NCBI GenBank assembly: GCA_016208665.1
Contig: JACQXT010000182.1
Coordinates: 1 to 5,892 of the forward strand
Direction: 5' to 3'
Length of the DNA stretch: 5,892 nt
Source of the DNA: Chitinivibrionia bacterium
GTDB lineage: Bacteria > Krumholzibacteriota > Krumholzibacteriia > WVZY01
Below the pieces are notes generated by a model. That model did no database searches and was not told the origin of the DNA. It saw only the letters and a list, made by a program, of their open reading frames with translations. This document shows, piece by piece, positions 1-4,922 of the stretch. Position numbers and translations under genes: made by a program. Numbering within the stretch: the stretch's first letter is position 1; every line of letters starts with the position of its first letter.

Positions 1-350
1 CCGTGCTCGTGCTGTCGCGCCTCGGCATTACTCCCGGCCAGGTGCATCCTTCGGCGGGAGGAGGGAACCCGGAGGGAGCGGCATACACCTTTCCGCCGCG
101 CATCGGGCTTGCGGGATTTCTCGGATGCCTGTATATCGGCTGTTTCGAAATGGGCGTCACCTTCGTCCTGTGGATGAAGGCGCTGAGCCTCACCGAACGG
201 ACGGCGCAGGTGAGCAATCTCATTCTCCTGTCCCCGTTCATATCACTGATCTTTATCCGGTTCGTGGTCGGTGAACACATTATGCTCTCATCGATGGCCG
301 GCCTTGTCCTCATTGTGGCAGGAGTCTTGATCCAGCGAAGCGTGAAGTAG
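1..350 (+). CDS. EamA/DMT-superfamily transporter, C-terminal part
   Basis: This is the 3' end of a gene that starts left of the window; 115 codons are visible, read from base 3 to a TAG stop at 348-350. The protein belongs to the drug/metabolite transporter superfamily, EamA type, and would sit in the inner membrane; the substrate cannot be read from sequence. After a short hydrophilic Gly/Pro-rich stretch (visible residues 8-33) come three hydrophobic segments at about 36-56, 68-90 and 96-111. The motif LWMKALSLTERTAQVSNL followed by LLSPFISL and a Gly-Glu pair (residues 90-91) is typical of the last helices of EamA repeat 2. A short basic tail (QRSVK) ends the protein. The GTG at base 3 is only the first start-like codon in the fragment and is not believed to be the true start. 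The family call is firm; the specific role is unknown. Confidence 0.88.
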   Translation, partial: VLVLSRLGITPGQVHPSAGGGNPEGAAYTFPPRIGLAGFLGCLYIGCFEMGVTFVLWMKALSLTERTAQVSNLILLSPFISLIFIRFVVGEHIMLSSMAGLVLIVAGVLIQRSVK

Positions 351-485
351 CCCGGGCGTGAAGGCCAGGCGGTTGGCGAACCGTTCGCGCGGAGCGGGGG
401 CCCCATCGGCGCCACCCGCGCTTTCTCATGCACTTGCGCCGGCCGGCCGCCGCATCCGATTCGACTGGATTCATTATCATGATCC

Positions 486-494
486 TGGTATCAT
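486..494 (+). promoter_or_regulatory. possible extended -10 promoter element upstream of the DUF6599-type gene
   Basis: TGGTATCAT contains a TATCAT hexamer (489-494, five of six matches to TATAAT) preceded by TG plus one base, as in extended -10 promoters. No good -35 is seen at normal spacing. If used, transcription would start at about 500, leaving almost no leader before the ATG at 504, which also lacks a clear Shine-Dalgarno sequence. This would fit leaderless translation but is only a pattern match. Confidence 0.25.
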
Positions 495-503
495 CTGCGG
501 GTC

Positions 504-1370
504 ATGAAAGTATTCCTGATCGCGGCATTGCTGGCGGCCGCGCTCGCGCCCGCCGACCTCTACCGCTCCCTGCCGTCCGTTCTCAAGGGTTGGAAGGCTG
601 CGGGAGACGACGAGGTATTCGACCGGAAGACGCTCTACCGGCACATCAACGGCGGCGCCGAGCTCTACCTCACCTTCGACTTCAGGGAAGTGCTGGTCAG
701 GCGCTTCGAGCATCCGGAGAAACCCGGCATGCTTCTCGAAGTGTTCGACATGGGCAACTCCGCCGACGCATTCGGCGTATTTTCGTGCGAGCGCGACGGA
801 GAGGAACTCGGAATCGGGCAGGGCTCCGAGTACGCAGGAGGGCTGCTGCGGTTCTGGAAAGACCGCTATTTCGTAGCGGTCACATCGCTCGGCGACGAGG
901 AGCTCACGAAGCATGCCGTCGCGGCTCTCGGAACAATCGTCGCCGATTTGATTTCCTCCACGGGGGCGCTCCCCCCGCTCATCGACCGCCTCCCCCGCGA
1001 ATATCTGCAGGAAGCCTCGATACGGTACTTTCATGCCGCTCAATCGTTGAACAACATCTACTATCTCGCGAGCGAAAACATACTGCAGCTCGACAATGCC
1101 ACCGAGTGCGTCTGCGCACGGTACGGTTCGGGAGAGGGCGCCGCGCTTCTGCTCGTCGTGCGCTATCCGGACGATCGCCGCGCGGCCGAGGCCGCCGAAA
1201 CGTTTCTTGCGCAGTACGTTCCCGAAGCCCGCGAAACGGGATACGCGCGCATGGAGGACGGCACATGGACCGCCGTCGCGGCGCGGAGCCGGCTGGTATC
1301 GATCGTATTTGAATCGAGCAGCGCCGAAGAGGCGAACAGACTCGTATCGGGGGTGAACAACGATGAGTAA
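504..1370 (+). CDS. DUF6599-type exported protein of unknown function
   Basis: This gene encodes 288 residues. The N-terminus (MKVFLIAALLAAALAPA) is a short Sec-type signal peptide, with likely cleavage near residue 17, so the product is probably periplasmic or surface exposed. The mature part shows motifs I associate with the DUF6599 family: a YRHINGGAELYL block (45-56), a DMGNSADAFGVFS block (82-94), and GQGSEY followed by LRFWKDRYFV (105-124). The second half is a more variable repeat of a similar alpha/beta fold. No catalytic motif, metal site or lipobox is visible, and no biochemical role is known to me. The ATG at 504 is chosen because the signal peptide starts there, although no clear ribosome binding site precedes it. 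The 3' end overlaps the next gene by 8 bases, which implies co-translation with the DUF362-type gene. The family assignment is from memory of motifs, not a search. Confidence 0.8.
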   Translation: MKVFLIAALLAAALAPADLYRSLPSVLKGWKAAGDDEVFDRKTLYRHINGGAELYLTFDFREVLVRRFEHPEKPGMLLEVFDMGNSADAFGVFSCERDGEELGIGQGSEYAGGLLRFWKDRYFVAVTSLGDEELTKHAVAALGTIVADLISSTGALPPLIDRLPREYLQEASIRYFHAAQSLNNIYYLASENILQLDNATECVCARYGSGEGAALLLVVRYPDDRRAAEAAETFLAQYVPEARETGYARMEDGTWTAVAARSRLVSIVFESSSAEEANRLVSGVNNDE

Positions 1371-2259
1371 TCCGCCGTACTTCGGCATGGTGACCCGCCG
1401 TGATTTTTTGAAAGGATCCGCATGCATCGCCGCCGGTCTGGCCCTCGGCCTGCCGGAGCGGGGATTGTCCGAGGAGAAACTGGCGCGCGTCGTCCTGGTG
1501 CGCCGCAAGAACGTCCTGAATGAACAGTCGAAAGTGAATCCGGACATAATCCATACCATGCTCGATGAAGCGGTGATGGCTCTCACCGATCGGGACGAAC
1601 CGGCGAAAGCCTGGCAATCGCTCTTCAAGGCGGATGACACGGTCGGCATCAAGAGCAATTTCTGGAGATTCATGCCCACGCCCAAGGAACTGGAGGCCGC
1701 CATGCGAGCGGGCGTCGAGTCGGCGGGAGTCCCCGCCGGCAAGATCGCCGTGGACGATTGGGGGGTCCTCGAGAATCCGGTGTTCAAGGAAGCAACCGCC
1801 CTGATCAACGTCAGACCGCTCAGGACGCATTACTGGGCGGGTATCGGAGGCTGCCTGAAAAACTACATCATGTTCTCTCCAAACCCTCCGGACTATCACC
1901 CGGACAGCTGCGCCGATCTCGCGCTTCTCTGGCGCCTTCCCGCCGTGAGCGGAAAGACCAGATTGAATGTTCTCAGCGTCATCAAGCCGCTGTTCCACGG
2001 GCGCGGGCCGCACCATTACGACCAGAGATACCTCTGGTACTACGGCGGCCTCATCGCCGGCGTCGACCCGGTAGCCGTCGACGCAGTCGGTCTCGGCATC
2101 CTGCAAGCGAAGCGCGCCGAGTTTTTCCCGGAAAAGGAATCGTGGGAGACGCAGCCGAAGCACGTGATGATGGCGGACACCAGGCACAAGCTCGGCACGA
2201 GCGATCTGAACAAAATTAAACTCATCACGTTGGGGTGGGAAGAGGGGCGTTTGATTTAA
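1363..2259 (+). CDS. DUF362-type protein with Tat signal
   Basis: The product has 298 residues. A twin-arginine motif TRRDFLKG (11-18), followed by a hydrophobic Ala/Gly/Leu stretch (19-30), indicates Tat export of a folded protein to the periplasm. The body matches the DUF362 family: VGIKSNFW (94-101), LINVRPLRTHYWAGIGGCLKNY (147-168), and AGVDPVAVDAVG (232-243). Cysteines occur only at about 21, 164 and 183, with no CxxC ferredoxin cluster, so the 4Fe-4S domain fused to some DUF362 proteins is absent. The start at 1363 overlaps the upstream gene by 8 bases and has a purine-rich GGGGGTGA at 1349-1356. An in-frame ATG at 1387 would give a shorter leader (MVTRRDFLKG) but has no visible ribosome site. 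Function is unknown; use of the Tat route often goes with cofactor binding, but none can be named here. Confidence 0.87.
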   Translation: MSNPPYFGMVTRRDFLKGSACIAAGLALGLPERGLSEEKLARVVLVRRKNVLNEQSKVNPDIIHTMLDEAVMALTDRDEPAKAWQSLFKADDTVGIKSNFWRFMPTPKELEAAMRAGVESAGVPAGKIAVDDWGVLENPVFKEATALINVRPLRTHYWAGIGGCLKNYIMFSPNPPDYHPDSCADLALLWRLPAVSGKTRLNVLSVIKPLFHGRGPHHYDQRYLWYYGGLIAGVDPVAVDAVGLGILQAKRAEFFPEKESWETQPKHVMMADTRHKLGTSDLNKIKLITLGWEEGRLI

Positions 2260-2336
2260 TCCGGCACTATCGAGCGCGGCGGCATCAAACACCGCGTCCG
2301 AAAACACATTCCATATTCACTGCAGCACAATTTTCC

Positions 2337-2343
2337 AAGGAGG
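2337..2343 (+). promoter_or_regulatory. Shine-Dalgarno site of the pepD-like gene
   Basis: AAGGAGG lies 10 bases before the ATG at 2354. It is a near-perfect ribosome binding site and fixes the start of the dipeptidase gene. The 77 bases between it and the preceding stop show no convincing terminator or promoter. Confidence 0.85.
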
Positions 2344-2353
2344 AAATACCGTC

Positions 2354-3717
2354 ATGACGATTACCAATCTCGATCCCGCACATCTCTGGAAGCACTTCGA
2401 TGAAATCAGGAAGATTCCCCACTGCTCGGGCAACGAGGCAAAACTGGGAGACTATGTACTCGAGTTTGCAAAGAAGAGGAAGCTCGATGCGCAGCGGGAC
2501 GAGAACGGCAATATCGTCGTGCGCGTGCCGGCGACTTCCGGCCACGAGCAGGCGCCCGTGGTGGTGTTGCAGGGGCACCTGGATATGGTAGGAGAGAAGA
2601 ACAGCGATGTGGCTCACGACTTTACGAAGGACCCCATACAACTCCGGATGGACGGAGACTGGCTCATGGCGAAGGGGACCACCCTGGGCGCCGACAACGG
2701 CATCGGGCTCGCCGCCTCTCTGGCGATCGTCGATTCCAACGACGTGCTGCACGGTCCGCTCGAGCTTCTCTTCACCGTCGACGAGGAAGTGGGTCTCACC
2801 GGCGCAGGCAAGCTCGAGCCGACGTTTCTCAAGGGACGGATGCTGCTCAATCTGGACAGCGAGGAACTCGGAGCGGTCTACATCGGCTGTTCGGGCGGCG
2901 GGGATTCGACGATCCATCTTCCCATCGGCACCGCGCCCGCACCGGCCGGGACATCGGCCGTTACTGTGAAGGTGTCCGGCTTGAGAGGCGGACACTCGGG
3001 CATCGAGGCGGGAACAAGCGCAATGCCATACCCCGCGAGGCGGAAGCGGTCGTCGCAGTCAAGGAGACCGACCTCGAGACATTCGCGCGCGCCGTCAACA
3101 AGGAAATCGATAAGGTCAAGCAAGAGTTGGGCGGCGTCGATCCGGGACTGTCGGTGCATGTCGAGCCGGCGAAAGAGAGGCCGGGTCGTACCATGGACGC
3201 CGGCACGCAGAAGGCCGCCGTCAATATGCTGCTCGCCATGCCTCACGGAGTGGCTGCGATGAGCCACGCCGTTCCGGGACTGGTCGAGACCTCCAACAAC
3301 CTGGCGACGGTCGCCACCTCGGCGGACAAGCTGACGATCGGCACGTCCTCACGGAGTTCCATCTCGAGCGCGCTGCAGGCGGTGCGAGACCGCATCCGCT
3401 CGGTCGGAGAACTGGCCGGCGCCTCCGTGGAGGAGAACAACCCGTACCCCGGCTGGAAACCGGATCCGAACTCGAAGCTCCTCGGCATCGTCAAGGACGC
3501 ACATAAGAAACTATTCGGAAAGGAACCCGCCATAAAAGCGATTCATGCGGGACTCGAATGCGGGATCATCGGCGAGAAATTTTCCGGAATGGAAATGGTC
3601 TCCTTCGGGCCGCACATAGAGCATCCCCACTCGCCCGAAGAGCGCGTGAATATTCCGTCGGTGGGGAAGTTCTGGAACCTGCTCCGCGCCGTCGTGGCCG
3701 AACTGGCGCAGCGATAA
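2354..3717 (+). pseudogene. pepD: PepD-like aminoacyl-histidine (cytosol non-specific) dipeptidase, disrupted by internal deletion and frameshift
   Basis: Two adjoining frames together encode a PepD/PepV-like metallo-dipeptidase, a cytosolic zinc enzyme that splits dipeptides. The first frame (2354 to about 3006) carries GHLDMV (His75, Asp77), LGADNGIG (Asp114), DEEVGLTGA (Glu144, Glu145), NLDSEE (Asp168) and GLRGGHSG (209-216). The second frame (about 3007 to 3717) carries RNAIPREA, a long lid/dimerisation stretch, GVVETS-like GLVETSNN, PYPGWKPDPNS, HAGLECG and GPHIEHPHSP, ending at TAA 3715-3717. Between GGHSG and RNAIPREA, E. coli PepD as I recall it has about 37 residues; here about 6 remain (IEGGNK). 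About 31 codons plus one base are therefore missing, giving 454 codons against the usual ~485. Without a frame change the first frame reads unrelated Arg/Ser-rich residues to a stop near 3262. The gene has a strong ribosome site at 2337-2343. It is either a true pseudogene or an assembly artefact. Confidence 0.88.
3002..3012 (+). other. deletion/frameshift junction inside pepD
   Basis: The sequence ATCGAGGCGGG joins the codons for Ile217-Glu218 (after GGHSG) to GGC GGG AAC AAG CGC in the other frame, which reads GGNKRNAIPREA. The intact gene probably had an ATC-GAG/GAA-GGC-GGG (IEGG) sequence here, so ATCGA may have been present twice, at both edges of the lost segment. That would allow loss by slippage between short direct repeats. 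The repeat is inferred from family sequence, not seen. Confidence 0.7.
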
Positions 3718-3742
3718 TCGCCTGCAGGGCGAGGGGTTTTTT
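3718..3742 (+). terminator. probable rho-independent terminator directly after pepD
   Basis: TCGCC (3718-3722) pairs with GGCGA (3728-3732) around a five-base loop, followed by GGGG and a run of six T (3737-3742). The stem starts at the base after the pepD stop. The stem is short and the T run is separated from it by four G, so efficiency may be moderate. Confidence 0.5.
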
Positions 3743-3785
3743 GCGCGCAGGTGGCGCCGATGGGGAGGCCGGCCGGTCGCTCTCG

Positions 3786-3818
3786 AAAGGCACTTTGTGC
3801 AGTAAAATAGTGCCTTTT
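3786..3818 (+). terminator. hairpin with T run, possible bidirectional terminator
   Basis: AAAGGCACT (3786-3794) is perfectly complementary to AGTGCCTTT (3809-3817), giving a 9-bp stem around a 14-base loop, with TTTT at 3815-3818. The A run on the left arm also makes a T run on the opposite strand. The loop is larger than usual. Confidence 0.5.
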
Positions 3819-3881
3819 GCCATGTTTCCGAGCCGTTGAGTTAGATTCTGCCATGTAATTTGCCGCCCACATCCCCCAGTG

Positions 3882-3908
3882 CCGCGGGGAGTGCTCCTGC
3901 GCGGTTTT
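3882..3908 (+). terminator. GC-rich hairpin with TTTT, terminator- or attenuator-like
   Basis: CCGCG (3882-3886) pairs with CGCGG (3900-3904). Inside it GGA (3888-3890) pairs with TCC (3895-3897), leaving a small internal loop and a GTGC tetraloop. TTTT follows at 3905-3908. This is the third terminator-like hairpin in less than 200 bases and lies just before the AT-rich region upstream of the pilin genes. Confidence 0.45.
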
Positions 3909-3919
3909 CTGCGCCACAA

Positions 3920-3955
3920 CTTCATATAAACAACCTGTTGATAATTAATAAGTTG
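3920..3955 (+). promoter_or_regulatory. AT-rich region, candidate promoter of the minor pilin operon
   Basis: This stretch is strikingly AT-rich against a GC-rich background and includes TATAAA (3925-3930), TTGATA (3938-3943) and GATAAT (3940-3945, five of six matches to a -10). No matching -35 and -10 pair at ideal spacing is clear, so the exact promoter is not defined. It lies downstream of the last hairpin and about 100 bases before the first pilin start, which is the expected position. Confidence 0.35.
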
Positions 3956-4048
3956 GGAAGTAAGCCGCCTTCCTCTTTGCCCGCTCCGCAGCCTTGCTCT
4001 CCGGTGGCACATGATATGCAAACAATGCATCTCGGTGATGCTATGGAT

Positions 4049-4513
4049 ATGCATATGAAAAATAAGGGATTTAACCTCGTCGAGTTGATGGTCTCCATCG
4101 TCATTCTCGGCATTGTTCTCGCGATGTCGCTTCCTGCCTTCGGCCGCTTCGTCCACACATGGCGCTTGAAAGGATCGGCGGATCAGCTCTCCACGGCTCT
4201 TCGCACGGCACGGAGCGCCGCCGTCATGAAGCACACCAATGCGGTGTTCCAGATCGATCTGAACCGGAACGAGTATTTCTTCTACGAAGATCTCAATGGA
4301 AACGGTTCCAGGGAATCCGCCGAATACCGCAGCGCGACGTACGAACTTGCAAACGGCATTTCCTTCCAGGGGCTTACTCTCCCCAGCGCTATCATCACAT
4401 TCGGGCCCAAAGGAAACACTTCCTCGAGCGGCACCATCACCCTGCAGGATCTCGGCAGCAGGACGCGGGCCGTCCGTATCTTCGGGGGCACCGGCACAAT
4501 CTCGTTGGACTAG
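4049..4513 (+). CDS. FimT/GspH-type minor (pseudo)pilin
   Basis: With the ATG at 4049 this is a 154-residue prepilin. The leader MHMKNKG is followed by FNLVELMVSIVILGIVLAM: prepilin peptidase should cut after Gly7, leaving Phe at +1 and the key Glu at +5, and the hydrophobic helix anchors the subunit in the inner membrane. The following amphipathic helix (QLSTALRTARSAAVMKHTNAVFQ, 46-68) and the C-terminal beta region (FGPKGNTSS, then VRIFGGTGTIS) are typical of GspH/FimT minor pilins, which help start pilus or type II pseudopilus assembly. Residues 81-92 (DLNGNGSRESAE) look like a calcium-binding loop. In-frame ATGs exist at 4016, 4025, 4043, 4049 and 4055; 4049 is preferred because GGTGAT (4034-4039) lies nine bases upstream, but this is uncertain. 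It is followed after 19 bases by the PilV-type gene. FimT versus GspH cannot be separated without wider context, though the neighbours favour FimT. Confidence 0.88.
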   Translation: MHMKNKGFNLVELMVSIVILGIVLAMSLPAFGRFVHTWRLKGSADQLSTALRTARSAAVMKHTNAVFQIDLNRNEYFFYEDLNGNGSRESAEYRSATYELANGISFQGLTLPSAIITFGPKGNTSSSGTITLQDLGSRTRAVRIFGGTGTISLD

Positions 4514-4516
4514 AAC

Positions 4517-4523
4517 AAGGAGG
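4517..4523 (+). promoter_or_regulatory. Shine-Dalgarno site of the PilV-type gene
   Basis: AAGGAGG lies nine bases before the ATG at 4533 and just after the TAG of the upstream gene. It sets the start of the PilV-type protein well inside a longer open frame that begins further upstream. Confidence 0.85.
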
Positions 4524-4532
4524 AAGCTCTCC

Positions 4533-4916
4533 ATGGGGAATTCACAAAAAGGCGCGGGCCTCGTTGAAATATTGATCGCGATACTCATTTTCTCGCTCGG
4601 CATCAGCCTCGCCATGCGCATGCTGCCGGACAGCAACATGGCGACGACGCAAGGGCGCAATCTCACCAAGGCGACCAACCTCGCGCAGGAAAAAGTCGAG
4701 GAACTGATGAGCGTTGCTTATTCCGACGCCGATCTTGCCGCGGGGACGCATGTCGATCCGGCCAATCCGCTCGACCATCATTTCACGAGATCCTGGATGG
4801 TTGCGGACAATGCTCCGCTGCAAGGGATGAAAATGGTCGAGGTGACGGTTTCTTTTCAGACGGGCAAAACAGACAGTTCTTCAACGCTCACCACGTACAT
4901 TACGTCAAGGCGGTGA
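4533..4916 (+). CDS. pilV: PilV-type minor prepilin (type IV pilus modification protein)
   Basis: This encodes 127 residues. The short leader MGNSQKG is followed by AGLVEILIAILIFSLGISLA, so cleavage after Gly7 puts Glu12 at the conserved +5 position; the +1 residue is Ala instead of the usual Phe or Met. The hydrophobic helix (10-29) is followed by the PilV/GspI hallmark ATNLAQEKVEELM (47-59), and then a small C-terminal beta domain with RSWMV and VEVTVSF. In characterised systems PilV-like proteins are low-abundance subunits in a priming complex at the pilus tip. The start is fixed by a strong ribosome site at 4517-4523. The gene lies between a FimT-type gene (19-base gap) and a PilW-type gene (6-base gap), the usual minor pilin order, which supports PilV over GspI. 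Confidence 0.85.
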   Translation: MGNSQKGAGLVEILIAILIFSLGISLAMRMLPDSNMATTQGRNLTKATNLAQEKVEELMSVAYSDADLAAGTHVDPANPLDHHFTRSWMVADNAPLQGMKMVEVTVSFQTGKTDSSSTLTTYITSRR

Positions 4917-4922
4917 TCCCGG

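Larger units (their letters stand above)
3718..4048. other. non-coding region between pepD and the minor pilin operon
   Basis: This 331-base gap has no convincing gene. Open frames across it have no ribosome site and read low-complexity residues. It contains three hairpins with following T runs (3718-3742, 3786-3818, 3882-3908), an AT-rich stretch at about 3920-3955, a small GGAAG/CTTCC stem (3956-3973), and a cluster of in-frame ATG codons at 4016-4057. It separates two transcription units and probably holds the pilin promoter. Confidence 0.6.

Noticed and set aside
428..1312. Plus-strand open frame of 294 codons overlapping the DUF6599-type gene
   Set aside because: It is extremely Arg-rich and is an out-of-frame reading of the DUF6599-type coding sequence, whose own frame has a signal peptide and family motifs.
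477..1808. Long open frame of 443 codons on the minus strand, opposite the DUF6599/DUF362-type genes
   Set aside because: It lies opposite two recognisable genes, its residues are Arg/Ala/Gly-rich with no family motif, and GC-rich coding DNA commonly gives such antisense frames.
979..2307. Second long minus-strand open frame of 442 codons
   Set aside because: It overlaps the DUF362-type gene in antisense and has no recognisable domain or ribosome site; it is a codon-composition shadow.
3002..3012. Programmed ribosomal frameshift in pepD
   Set aside because: There is no slippery heptamer at the junction, and about 31 conserved residues are also missing, which a frameshift would not explain.
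3860..4048. N-terminal extension of the FimT-type pilin in the same frame
   Set aside because: It would put about 60 Pro/Ser-rich residues before the prepilin leader, far longer than usual, and it reads through a hairpin and the AT-rich region.
3566..4678. Minus-strand open frame of 370 codons spanning the intergenic gap and the first pilin gene
   Set aside because: It crosses three hairpins and the AT-rich region and lies opposite clear pilin sequence. Its translation is low-complexity and resembles no known family.
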